DNA of 64,000 nucleotides from Shewanella atlantica (lineage in GTDB: Bacteria > Pseudomonadota > Gammaproteobacteria > Enterobacterales > Shewanellaceae), in the NCBI RefSeq assembly GCF_003966265.1, contig NZ_RXNV01000004.1:1-64000 (forward strand), in the 5' to 3' direction. Below are positions 55,857-64,000 of the stretch, piece after piece. The position numbers and the translations under genes are program-made. Every line of letters starts with the position of its first letter. Position 1 is the first letter of the stretch. The notes below the pieces were generated by a model that worked only from the letters and a program-made list of their open reading frames with translations, was not told where the DNA came from and ran no database searches.

Positions 55857-56027
55857 TTACTTGTTGATAACCTTTTGACCACGGTAGAAACCATCCGCAG
55901 TCACGTTGTGACGACGGTGTAGTTCACCACTCGTAGCATCCACTGACAATTGAGCTGTGCCCAATGAATCGTGTGAACGGCGCATTCCGCGCTTTGAACG
56001 AGATTTTTTATTCTGCTGTACAGCCAT
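55857..56027 (-). CDS. rpmF: 50S ribosomal protein L32
   Basis: L32, 56 residues, beginning [19 protein letters not shown] and ending [10 protein letters not shown]. The gene is shorter than usual ORF cut-offs but unmistakable by sequence and by its place between yceD and plsX (15- to 17-base gaps). It lacks the zinc-binding CxxC/CxxC pattern of other L32 forms (Cys absent), which fits the zinc-free gammaproteobacterial type. Confidence 0.98.
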   Translation of the reverse strand: MAVQQNKKSRSKRGMRRSHDSLGTAQLSVDATSGELHRRHNVTADGFYRGQKVINK

Positions 56028-56044
56028 TTGACCTGTCTCCTAGA

Positions 56045-56569
56045 TTACTTGCTCTTCAGTTTTTCTAACACTGCAAACGGATTTGGACGCTCCTGTTGAG
56101 CGGGTTCAATCTCGCCTACTACTATGTCTTGATCACCTTGTCCGCAACTTTCGTTAGCGTGCATAGGTATTAAAGGCATAGCGACTATCAATTCATCTTC
56201 AATCAATTGATGCAGACGAACTTCGCCTATTTCATTACACTCAATAGGGTCATACGCATCCGGGAGCTCATCGATTTCAGCTTCATTCCCACAGGGACTA
56301 AAGTTGAAGTCGACCGTAACCTCAGTGGTAAATAGCGTCATGCAACGTTGACAATTCAGAGTGAGCTCCGTCACAGCCTTCCCTTTCAGGTAGACTATCC
56401 CCTGTATATCTACGCCACATTCCAACGACACTGTCACATCGGAACAGTCGCCGGCACTTAACTCATTTAATCGCTTTAATTGCTTATGCGGAATCACACC
56501 TTCATAAGAAAGCTGACTCGCCGAAGCGCGTATAGGATCAATTGAAACCGGTATCTTTACTGTTTGCAT
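56045..56569 (-). CDS. yceD: YceD family protein (DUF177)
   Basis: Protein of 174 residues of the DUF177 family, involved in 23S rRNA accumulation in plants and bacteria. The segment LTLNCQRCMTLFTTEV carries the conserved CxxC, followed by acidic segments (DELPDAYDPIECNEIGEVRLHQLIEDELIVAMPLIP-type core). It is the first gene of the yceD-rpmF-plsX-fab transcript and is divergent from maf, as in E. coli. Confidence 0.95.
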   Translation of the reverse strand: MQTVKIPVSIDPIRASASQLSYEGVIPHKQLKRLNELSAGDCSDVTVSLECGVDIQGIVYLKGKAVTELTLNCQRCMTLFTTEVTVDFNFSPCGNEAEIDELPDAYDPIECNEIGEVRLHQLIEDELIVAMPLIPMHANESCGQGDQDIVVGEIEPAQQERPNPFAVLEKLKSK

Positions 56570-56906
56570 AAGGCGCGCATATTATAGTTTGAAATCCTCA
56601 GAGTCAAAGGAAAATTTGCCATCTTTAAATAAGAAGGTAAATTGACCGCACATTCTGACCCTAAAAACAAAAATTGATGGATTGGAAATTTTACCCAAGC
56701 GGCCTGATTTACTCAAGTAGCTCATGCTTAAAATAGAAGCGGTTGTGCACTTTAAGTCGTAGAAATATCAAAAGAGAGTGATGTTCAACGTGAAACGAAG
56801 CTAAACTTCCACTCGAATTCAAACAGCCCGGTACTAAATCTTAGCTTATTGTGAAAAAATCACCTCTCGGACAGTACCAACTATTATCTTCAGGAACACA
56901 TTATTT
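56570..56906. other. Divergent intergenic region, yceD / maf
   Basis: About 340 bases holding promoters for the fab operon and maf. A TTCTGACCCTAAAAAC segment occurs near 56651-56669, reminiscent in inverted form of the GGGTCAGA blocks at the window's left end. No ORF is supported. Confidence 0.4.
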
Positions 56907-57500
56907 ATGCCCTCTCAGATTATTTTAGCCTCAACCTCGTCATATCGAAAAGAGATACTATCAAAGTTAGGCATTCCATTTTGTACTTGCTCACCGGATA
57001 TTGATGAAACGCCGCTCAAAGAAGAGGCACCGGAAGCACATGTTGTTCGATTAGCTAAAGATAAAGCCCGCGTTGGTGCCGAGATGTTTACTCAAGGCCT
57101 TGTGATAGGTTCCGATCAAGTTGCCGTTATCAATGGAGAGATCATCGGCAAGCCGTTAAACCATAAGACTGCGGTGTCGCAGTTAACTGCTGCGTCGGAT
57201 CAGGTGATCACCTTTTATACGGGCATAGCACTTCACAATATCACTACAGGTAAGTGTGAGGCCCACTGCGAAACATTTCGGGTTCACTTTAGAGCATTAA
57301 CCACAGCGCAAATTGAATACTACCTGAAAAAAGAGCAGCCATACTTTTGCGCTGGTAGCTTTAAATGCGAAGGCCTGGGCATTGCCTTATTCGACAGATT
57401 AGAGGGGAAAGACCCTAATACCTTAATCGGACTTCCCTTGATAACGCTTATCGATATGCTATCACGTCAAGGTTATGAGGTACTGGAGCATCATTCATAG
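56907..57500 (+). CDS. Maf/YceF nucleoside triphosphate pyrophosphatase
   Basis: Maf-family pyrophosphatase of 197 residues. N-terminal LASTSSYRKEILSKLGIPF (substrate-binding S-TS-R) and GLVIGSDQVAVING are characteristic. The position next to yceD-rpmF-plsX is that of E. coli yceF, whose product hydrolyses m7GTP; that specificity is inferred from synteny. The ATG has AGGA at long spacing. It is a single gene. Confidence 0.93.
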   Translation: MPSQIILASTSSYRKEILSKLGIPFCTCSPDIDETPLKEEAPEAHVVRLAKDKARVGAEMFTQGLVIGSDQVAVINGEIIGKPLNHKTAVSQLTAASDQVITFYTGIALHNITTGKCEAHCETFRVHFRALTTAQIEYYLKKEQPYFCAGSFKCEGLGIALFDRLEGKDPNTLIGLPLITLIDMLSRQGYEVLEHHS

Positions 57501-57664
57501 ACTCCTGAGGCAGCTCAAGGGATTAGTCAGCCACATTCATATAGGCCATAAGGTCAAACAAGGAATAATCTCGCCATAGCCACTACAATATAGTTATTCC
57601 AACACAGGGGAGCTCAATACCTCTGAGAGATAACAGCTGAGCGTAACGACGACATGGAGGTCTT

Positions 57665-57678
57665 ATACCGATTGGTAT
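57665..57678. repeat. Dispersed near-palindrome ATACCGATTGGTAT, copy 7
   Basis: Exact copy of the 14-base motif, 26 bases before the diguanylate cyclase start, thus in its leader or promoter. Confidence 0.65.
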
Positions 57679-57703
57679 TACCTACGCTCAATGGAAATGG
57701 TAG

Positions 57704-59089
57704 ATGACAGATATAGAAGAAGCATTAGCGCTCCTCGCAGCTCCCTGTACCGATGAGCGGTTTTTCCAACGAGCATTAAAGGCACTAGCCCTGGTGACGC
57801 AGTGTCGCTGGGCCGCGTTTGGGAGGCCCTCAGAGAACAAAGGGATGGCAGAGGTTGTAGCCTTTTGCGATATCAAGCACAGCATTCCCGGCTTTGAGTT
57901 CAATCTCAAAGGCTCTCCTTGTGAAACAATCTACCAGCTCAGATATCCAGACACTCATATTCTTTACCCCAAAGATCTTCAAACCCTATTTCCGAACTTT
58001 CAATTAATTAAGGATCTCGGTGCAAATAGTTATCAGGCTGAACTGATCCTGGCCGATGACGGCAGCCCCATTGGCCATATATTAGTAATGGACACTGAGT
58101 CTCAAGCCGATTCAATCAAATCACGGGAATTTTTCAGGCTATTGGCACAGAGGATCGGGGTTGAATATAAGAGGCTGCTTATCTCCCGTGAACTTGCCTT
58201 GCATAGACAGATGATCGCCGTTTCAGAACAATTTATGTCATTTGTCGATAATGATTACCGCTATCACGTTGTCTCAAAGGGCTACGAGACAATATTCGAT
58301 CGCCCTGTGCAGGAGTTTATAGGTAAAACCGTTGAAGAGATCCATGGCGAAGAAGTGTTTAGTCAACATTTAAAACCTCTGCTGGATCGCTCATTAGCGG
58401 GTGAAACCATTAACACGCAAACTTGGATCCACCCGCCTAACCAACATTCTCCCATGTATCTCAATGTCCACCATAACCCTTACTATAGTGAGAGTGGCAA
58501 TGTTCATGGGGTCATTGTCTCGGCCCATAATATTAGTGAGATCCATGCTGCGAAAGTGGAAATTGAACACTTTGCCAATCACGATCCTCTCACCGGGTTA
58601 TCAAATAGACGAGCCCTGTTCGAAGCACTCCAACACAAAATTAATGCCCAGAAGTCTGGCAAACTACGGCTAGCCGTCATGTATATAGATCTGGATGGTT
58701 TTAAATTGATCAATGACAGATTCGGTCACCATCAGGGAGACAAGGTTCTGATAGATGTTGCCGCTCGTATTAAAGGTTGTGCGGGGTCGGATGAGCTTAT
58801 TTCACGAATTGGAGGCGATGAATTTGTTGTATTAACCAGTTTTGCCTATGGTCTGCCGCGATCCAGCTATCAAGCAAAGCTCGAAGCACTTAGCGAACAG
58901 TTCTTAATCCAGCTGAGAATGAATATTGAAATAAACGGGGAGCACATACCTGTGAGCGCCAGTATAGGAAGTTATATTGCAGATGATAACGATAACGACC
59001 TATCGGCTATCATCTGTAAAGCTGACAAAGAGATGTATAACTCGAAAAAAGCCAAATGTAGCTTGAGCTGCACATTAAATCTGAATTGA
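57704..59089 (+). CDS. GAF-PAS-GGDEF diguanylate cyclase
   Basis: Cytoplasmic signalling enzyme of 461 residues, producing c-di-GMP from two GTP. Domains: GAF-like sensor (about 10-160), PAS (about 170-285, VDNDYRYHVVSKGYETIF), GGDEF (about 295-455). The active site RIGGDEFVVL is intact, as is HDPLTGLSNRRAL. The inhibitory RxxD I-site expected just before it reads GSDE, so product inhibition is probably lost. No membrane segment: it should sense a cytosolic ligand. It is a single gene; no partner is adjacent. Confidence 0.92.
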   Translation: MTDIEEALALLAAPCTDERFFQRALKALALVTQCRWAAFGRPSENKGMAEVVAFCDIKHSIPGFEFNLKGSPCETIYQLRYPDTHILYPKDLQTLFPNFQLIKDLGANSYQAELILADDGSPIGHILVMDTESQADSIKSREFFRLLAQRIGVEYKRLLISRELALHRQMIAVSEQFMSFVDNDYRYHVVSKGYETIFDRPVQEFIGKTVEEIHGEEVFSQHLKPLLDRSLAGETINTQTWIHPPNQHSPMYLNVHHNPYYSESGNVHGVIVSAHNISEIHAAKVEIEHFANHDPLTGLSNRRALFEALQHKINAQKSGKLRLAVMYIDLDGFKLINDRFGHHQGDKVLIDVAARIKGCAGSDELISRIGGDEFVVLTSFAYGLPRSSYQAKLEALSEQFLIQLRMNIEINGEHIPVSASIGSYIADDNDNDLSAIICKADKEMYNSKKAKCSLSCTLNLN

Positions 59090-59212
59090 ACTGGTAAGGA
59101 GTGAGAGTCAGACCGGACTATTACATAAAAAGTGAATGAACGAACAGCCAGCCTCGTCTAGAAGAGAAGTTAGAAGAGATATTAAAGCTAAGATAATATC
59201 TCCTCATCAATT

Positions 59213-59863
59213 TCAGTGTCCCAGATGTTGAAGTAGCTCTAAAGGTGAACTGATTATTACCTTAGGGTTTGCTTGTTGCAGCTGTTCAATGCCGTGGGCA
59301 CCATAGTCTACGCCTATTGCGTCGACACCTGCGTTATTGGCCATATTAAGATCGTGTATCGAATCACCAATCATGACAGCCTTTTCCGGCGCTACATTCA
59401 ATTGACGGAGCAACTGCAAAATCATCTCAGGGTTAGGTTTACTCTGCGCCTCATCGGCACATCTGCTGGCAATGAAATGAGAGTCCAGCCCCGTCTCCCC
59501 TAATACCCGATTCAATCCGGCTCTTGCTTTACCTGTCGCGACGGCAATCTGATAGCCAATTTGATTAAGCTGAGTCAGCAGTGATTCGACACCATCAAAC
59601 AATGGGCTGGGTGTCGTATTAAGCTTGAGGTACTGTTGTCTGTAAACTTCAATCATCTCACCATGAAAGTCGTTACTCCCATCAGGGTGAAGAACATTAA
59701 GTGCCTCATTCATGGATAAGCCGATGATATCGCGAACAGCCTGCTCCGAAGGCATAGAGACATTCAGTGTCAGCGCCGTCTGTTGCATACAGTTCACAAT
59801 CTTCCCGATAGAATCCATTAAGGTGCCATCCCAGTCGAATATCACCAACTCATATTGCTTCAT
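59213..59863 (-). CDS. HAD family phosphatase (Gph-like)
   Basis: HAD hydrolase of 216 residues with FDWDGTLMDS (nucleophile Asp and Asp+2), VATGKARAGLNR (motif II-III) and MIGDSIHDLNMANNAG (motif IV). The cap is helical as in phosphoglycolate phosphatase. Substrate is unknown; a Gph-like or nucleotidase role is plausible. Its ATG overlaps the rluC stop by four bases (ATGA), so it is translationally coupled to rluC, an arrangement widespread in gammaproteobacteria. Confidence 0.92.
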   Translation of the reverse strand: MKQYELVIFDWDGTLMDSIGKIVNCMQQTALTLNVSMPSEQAVRDIIGLSMNEALNVLHPDGSNDFHGEMIEVYRQQYLKLNTTPSPLFDGVESLLTQLNQIGYQIAVATGKARAGLNRVLGETGLDSHFIASRCADEAQSKPNPEMILQLLRQLNVAPEKAVMIGDSIHDLNMANNAGVDAIGVDYGAHGIEQLQQANPKVIISSPLELLQHLGH

Positions 59864-60819
59864 GCTTTGACCAATTTATCTAATGTTTGAGTGAGAACAG
59901 GATCTAAAGGTGCTTTGACTATCATCACCTCTTCGGTTCCCGGATGAGTAAATCTAAGTTGAGCAGCATGGAGAAATAATCGATTAAGTCCCAGCGCTCT
60001 CATGCTGTCATCATACTTTTGCTCACTGTATTTTTCATCGCAAGCAATTGGATGGCCGGTATACTGGCAGTGAACACGAATTTGATGCGTACGCCCCGTC
60101 ACAGGGCTAGCCTGGACTAAGGTTGAACCCTGATAGCGTTGCAATATCTTAAAGCGGGTTTCACACTCTTTCCCCTCTTGATTGACACGTACTATACGCT
60201 CACCGGATTTAAGGGTTAATTTAAGCAGAGGCGCTTTAATGGCTTTATCTCTGGCTTGCCAGGTCCCTTTAACCAGGGCCTGATAATCTTTTTGCATCTT
60301 CTTAAAACGAAGCTGGTCGTGTAGATGCCGCAATGCACTACGCTTCTTTGCGATAAGCAGTACGCCAGAGGTATCTTTGTCTAAGCGATGTGCCAACTCA
60401 AGGAACTTCTGTGTAGGCCTAAGCGAGCGCATGGCTTCAATAATACCAAAATCAACACCGCTACCACCATGGACAGCAAGCCCGGCTGGCTTATTCAAGA
60501 CAATGAGGTGCTTATCTTCAAATAGAATGCGATCCTCTAATTGAGACACTTTACTCAGCTTTGCCGAGGGGCCCGGACGTTCCTCTTTATCGGCCATGCG
60601 AACAGGCGGCACCCGAACAATATCGCCATCTTGTAACTTGTATTCTGGCTTTATGCGTTTTTTATTGACCCTGACTTCGCCTTTACGCACGATCCGGTAG
60701 ATCATGCTTTTAGGCACACCTTTTAGTTTTGTCAGTAGGAAATTGTCTATACGTTGTCCAACATTATCTTCGTCGATTGTGACCAGCTGAACTTTAAGTT
60801 TGGGTGCTTCGGTATTCAT
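59860..60819 (-). CDS. rluC: 23S rRNA pseudouridine synthase RluC
   Basis: Pseudouridine synthase of 319 residues that modifies 23S rRNA positions 955, 2504 and 2580 in E. coli. N-terminal S4 domain (RIDNFLLTKLKGVPKSMIYRIVRKGEVRVN), catalytic Asp in LAHRLDKDTSGVLLIAKK, and GRTHQIRVHCQYTGHPIACD. ATG 60819 (MNTEAPKLKV) is chosen because AAAGG lies 9 bases before; the ORF extends to 60837. It is divergent from rne, as in E. coli. Confidence 0.95.
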   Translation of the reverse strand: MNTEAPKLKVQLVTIDEDNVGQRIDNFLLTKLKGVPKSMIYRIVRKGEVRVNKKRIKPEYKLQDGDIVRVPPVRMADKEERPGPSAKLSKVSQLEDRILFEDKHLIVLNKPAGLAVHGGSGVDFGIIEAMRSLRPTQKFLELAHRLDKDTSGVLLIAKKRSALRHLHDQLRFKKMQKDYQALVKGTWQARDKAIKAPLLKLTLKSGERIVRVNQEGKECETRFKILQRYQGSTLVQASPVTGRTHQIRVHCQYTGHPIACDEKYSEQKYDDSMRALGLNRLFLHAAQLRFTHPGTEEVMIVKAPLDPVLTQTLDKLVKA

Positions 60820-61410
60820 GGTGCGCCTTTTGTACATCAGGAAGCGTATTGTACATCAAGTTATAAGAATATTGTGTCTTTCCATTTGCTGATTTTATTG
60901 ATTATTGCTATATTTCATCGGCGGTTGGGGATAATCAGTGAATAAAGTGTTCACAAATCCTCCACCACTAGTGCAAAAAGTAGAGACTAAAAACCTTTTT
61001 CATTTGTCGCAAGTAATTGATTTGCAAGTCGTTTTATTAATATAAAACCGAAAATGAGTTTTAACGACTAAACAAATAGGAAAAGCCACATTACAAGGTG
61101 GTTTCTCTAAAAAACGCACCCAAAATTCGAAGTTTAATTTTAACTTATCATCAGACGCACACTAATTCGATTTTGGCATTACCGGAAAGTACTGAATAAT
61201 TTATGGGGTTGGTTGACGTTTTACAACGAATTCCTTGTTTTTGTAAATATTAAAAAATAAGCCATAAATGGATGCGACACGCAGCGAATGCGTCTTACAG
61301 AAATGCGCACCTTGCCTAGACACCGGCCGTGAGGTCTTGTTAATAATGCTAGGCCCGTAATGCACCGAATAAATCGTTTGATGACCTTATTTTAGAAGAA
61401 TTACGTCATA
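60820..61410 (+). promoter_or_regulatory. rluC/rne divergent region with long rne 5' leader
   Basis: About 590 gene-free bases. E. coli rne has a ~360-base leader whose hairpins mediate autoregulation by RNase E. Here several inverted repeats lie near the start codon, for example GCCTAG (61313-61318) with CTAGGC (about 61348-61353) enclosing GACACC/GGTC, and GCCAC/GGTGG near 61086-61105. Autoregulation is inferred from position and structure, not shown. Confidence 0.5.
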
Positions 61411-64000
61411 ATGAAACGGATGTTAATTAATGCAACTCAATCTGAAGAGTTGCGCGTTGCCCTTGTTGATGGGCAACAACTGTACGATCTTGATATTGAA
61501 AGTCCTGGTCACGAACAGAAAAAAGCGAACATTTACAAAGGTAAAATCACCCGCGTAGAACCCTCTCTTGAAGCTGCATTTGTCGACTATGGTGCCGATC
61601 GTCACGGATTCCTCCCATTAAAAGAGATTGCCAGAGAATACTTTCCAAAAGGATACTCTTTCCAAGGTCGCCCCAATATCAAAGAGGTGGTTAAAGAGGG
61701 TCAAGAAGTTATTATTCAGATAGATAAAGAGGAACGAGGCAACAAAGGTGCCGCGTTAACTACCTTTATCAGTCTGGCGGGTTCTTATCTGGTTCTTATG
61801 CCAAACAACCCTCGTGCCGGCGGTATCTCTCGTCGAATCGAAGGTGATGAGCGTACCGAACTTAAAGCCGCAATGTCTGAACTTGAAGTGCCTCAAGGTA
61901 TGGGCTTGATTGTTCGTACTGCGGGTGTTGGAAAAGATTCAGCCGAACTTAAGTGGGACCTGAAAGTACTCGAACATCACTGGGCTGCGATTAAAGAAGC
62001 CGCTGATGGCCGTCCGGCTCCCTTCCTGATACATCAGGAAAGTAATGTCATCGTACGTGCAATTCGTGATTACCTTCGTCGTGATGTTGGTGAAGTACTT
62101 ATCGATCACCCACGAATTTTTGAAGATGCTAAACAGCATGTTTCCTTGGTACGTCCTGACTTTGTCGATCGTATTAAGCAGTATGAAGCTGAAGTTCCAC
62201 TTTTCACTCACTTCCAGATCGAAACGCAAATCGAATCGGCTTTCCAGCGTGAAGTTCGTCTTCCGTCTGGTGGCTCGATTGTTATCGATCCAACTGAAGC
62301 CCTGACATCAATTGATATCAACTCCGCTCGTGCAACGAAAGGTGGTGATATTGAAGAGACGGCACTGAATACCAACTTAGAAGCTGCAGATGAAATTGCT
62401 CGTCAACTACGCCTGCGCGATCTAGGTGGTTTGGTTGTTATCGATTTCATCGATATGACACCTGTACGTCATCAGCGTGAAGTTGAAAATAGAATGCGTG
62501 ATGCCGTGCATCATGACAGAGCTCGAGTTCAACTGGGTCGTATCTCTCGCTTCGGTCTTATGGAGATGTCGAGACAGCGTCTACGTCCGTCCCTTGAAGA
62601 GTCTGCGGCACACCTATGTCCTCGTTGTCATGGCCAGGGTACTATCCGTGGAACTGAGTCATTAGCTCTTTCTATCCTACGTCTGATGGAAGAGGAAGCG
62701 ATTAAAGAGAACACCTCTCAAATCGAAGCTGTTGTTCCTGTCGATGTTGCTGCATTCCTGCTTAACGAAAAGCGTAAAGCCATTCGCATTACTGAGCAGC
62801 GTCATGATGTTGAAGTCTATGTGATCCCAGATCCAAACATGACAACACCGGATTATCGCGTTTCTCGTCATCGTAAAGACGACCAGATCAGTGAATCCAG
62901 CTATAAATTATTAGACCAGCCTGAAGCAAAACTTTACGAGCCTCGAAAACTTGAACGCGCAGCGCCACCGCAGCCTGCACTAAAAGGTTTCTCAGCACCG
63001 GTAAAGCAAGTTGAAAAACCATCGAGTGTTAAAAAAGAAGTCAAAGCTGAGCCTAAGAAAGATGCTGAACCTGGTTTGGTCTCTAAATTATTCTCTGCCA
63101 TCAGCGCGCTGTTCAAGCCTGAAGAGAAGAAAGAGGAGCCAAAGCAGAAGCCTCAGCCTAACCGCAACGCTCAGAATCGCAATAACCGTCGTAATACCCG
63201 TCGTAATGATAATCGTAATGACAATCGACGCAATCGTGAAGACAAAGAGCAAACGGGTGACAAAGGCGCACGTAATAGCCGTAACAAGAGCGCTGACTCA
63301 AGTAAGGTAGAGAAGCAAGTCAAAGGGAAGGACGAGCAAGCCAAGCGTCAATCTCGTACTGACAGTAAATCTCGTCGCCCGGCTCAGGCAACCGATGTAG
63401 AATCGAAAGACCAGCCTAAGCAAGAGGTTGCCAGAGAACGTCGTCAACGTCGTAATATGCGTCGTAAGGTTCGCGTTGAGAATGAGCAAGCTCAAGTTGA
63501 AGAAAATCAGGTTCTATCTGAAGCTCCAGCTAAAACAGCTGTAAGCGAAGAGAAGACCACGCGTACCAAGCGTCAACCAAGAAAGTCAAATAAGCCAAAG
63601 CCTCAGCAAGAAACGGCACAAGAAGCTCAAGTTGAAGCCGAAGTGGCTGTCGTATCTGAAGCCAATACAGTTGAAGCTACTAAGGTAGAAGCTAAAGTTG
63701 AGCAGCAGACGCCGGTAGCGGTTGAATCGATTCAAGCGACATCAGTGACAGACGCCGACCAGGTTGAAGTATCAGCTTCACAAGACGTTGAAGCCACAGA
63801 TGATAAAGACCAGCGTGAGCCACGTGACGGTCAACGTCGCAGCCGTCGTAGCCCTCGCCATCTTCGCGCAGCAGGTCAACGTCGTCGCCGCGATGAAGAT
63901 ACCGAAGGCGAGTCTTCATCTGACGCAACTCCGGCATTCGTTCCAAATGAGACTGAAGTAGAAAATCAAGCCAATGAGACGAAAGCTGCCTCTGTTGCTG
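61411..64000 (+). CDS. rne: Ribonuclease E (5' part; runs off window)
   Basis: Essential endoribonuclease of mRNA decay and rRNA/tRNA processing. The first 863 codons are present and the frame is still open at the window end. The start [21 protein letters not shown] is diagnostic. The S1 domain lies at about residues 36-120, DNase I-like catalytic core follows ([37 protein letters not shown]), and the zinc-link is CPRCHGQG (Cys403, Cys406). From about residue 510 the sequence becomes the low-complexity, Arg/Glu/Pro-rich scaffold ([19 protein letters not shown] and Val/Glu/Ala-rich repeats) that binds RNA and degradosome partners. Membrane anchoring and partner sites lie here or beyond the window. 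Confidence 0.97.
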   Translation, partial: MKRMLINATQSEELRVALVDGQQLYDLDIESPGHEQKKANIYKGKITRVEPSLEAAFVDYGADRHGFLPLKEIAREYFPKGYSFQGRPNIKEVVKEGQEVIIQIDKEERGNKGAALTTFISLAGSYLVLMPNNPRAGGISRRIEGDERTELKAAMSELEVPQGMGLIVRTAGVGKDSAELKWDLKVLEHHWAAIKEAADGRPAPFLIHQESNVIVRAIRDYLRRDVGEVLIDHPRIFEDAKQHVSLVRPDFVDRIKQYEAEVPLFTHFQIETQIESAFQREVRLPSGGSIVIDPTEALTSIDINSARATKGGDIEETALNTNLEAADEIARQLRLRDLGGLVVIDFIDMTPVRHQREVENRMRDAVHHDRARVQLGRISRFGLMEMSRQRLRPSLEESAAHLCPRCHGQGTIRGTESLALSILRLMEEEAIKENTSQIEAVVPVDVAAFLLNEKRKAIRITEQRHDVEVYVIPDPNMTTPDYRVSRHRKDDQISESSYKLLDQPEAKLYEPRKLERAAPPQPALKGFSAPVKQVEKPSSVKKEVKAEPKKDAEPGLVSKLFSAISALFKPEEKKEEPKQKPQPNRNAQNRNNRRNTRRNDNRNDNRRNREDKEQTGDKGARNSRNKSADSSKVEKQVKGKDEQAKRQSRTDSKSRRPAQATDVESKDQPKQEVARERRQRRNMRRKVRVENEQAQVEENQVLSEAPAKTAVSEEKTTRTKRQPRKSNKPKPQQETAQEAQVEAEVAVVSEANTVEATKVEAKVEQQTPVAVESIQATSVTDADQVEVSASQDVEATDDKDQREPRDGQRRSRRSPRHLRAAGQRRRRDEDTEGESSSDATPAFVPNETEVENQANETKAASVA

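Noticed and set aside
63011..63961. Alternative-frame ORFs in the 3' part of rne
   Set aside because: The Arg/Glu/Ala-rich RNase E tail creates open frames by low complexity; the continuous rne frame from 61411 explains the region.

Overview
The window reads as chromosomal DNA of a marine gammaproteobacterium, most probably Shewanella or a close relative. The evidence is the gene content and order: speA-speD-speB with pdxH; pheS-pheT-ihfA; yceD-rpmF-plsX-fabH-fabD-fabG-acpP-fabF with maf, rluC and rne; plus a DUF3802-type protein and a YceI protein. No rRNA, tRNA, CRISPR array, prophage or intact insertion sequence was seen. The species call is inference from protein resemblance, not from a database search.

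Layout. Positions 1-688 hold no gene, only a diverged repeat pair and terminator hairpins. At 0.7-4.7 kb lie a SulP anion transporter with a tandem UspA protein, a 'host attachment' family protein and a DUF2784 membrane protein. At 5-9.8 kb is an accessory stretch of small genes separated by attC-like inverted repeats. It looks like a short, integrase-less run of integron cassettes (HPF-like protein, four-helix membrane protein, helix-hairpin-helix protein), interleaved with a DOPA-dioxygenase-family gene, a condensation-type acyltransferase and a gamma-glutamylcyclotransferase. At 9.9-13.2 kb are an SDR, a LysR/quinone-reductase divergent pair with a clear dyad operator, and a GrpB-family gene. 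At 13.4-19 kb are a 1020-residue lipoprotein (PKD-like repeats, two DUF1566 modules, arylsulfotransferase-like end) and a BaeS/BaeR pair split by a 13-bp tandem repeat array. At 19-22 kb are a LysR regulator, a YdhR-type monooxygenase, a membrane protein and lpxM.

From 22 to 49 kb the content is mostly core. It comprises ihfA/pheT/pheS with a previously uncalled pheM-like leader peptide, a chemoreceptor, a Cache-PAS sensor with a degenerate H-box, a duplicated RimB-like aspartic protease, small envelope or cytoplasmic proteins, pdxH, and the polyamine operon (speA, a eukaryote-type speD, speB). It continues with cvfB, yceH, an ABC exporter, a cold shock gene, rlmA, sbcB, cdd and a beta-hydroxyacid dehydrogenase. 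From 49 to 64 kb come a thioesterase, the fatty-acid/phospholipid cluster (including rpmF), maf, a diguanylate cyclase, a HAD phosphatase with rluC, and rne. rne runs off the right end.

The least expected signals are not single genes. They are the attC-like sites at 5.1, 5.5, 8.8, 9.4 and 9.8 kb; a class of degenerate 13-15 bp tandem arrays placed directly upstream of genes at 6.4, 18.1, 21.9 and 40.7 kb; and a dispersed 14-bp near-palindrome (ATACCGATTGGTAT type) at six or seven intergenic sites. None of these was tested computationally. The comparisons were made by eye, so match counts are approximate.
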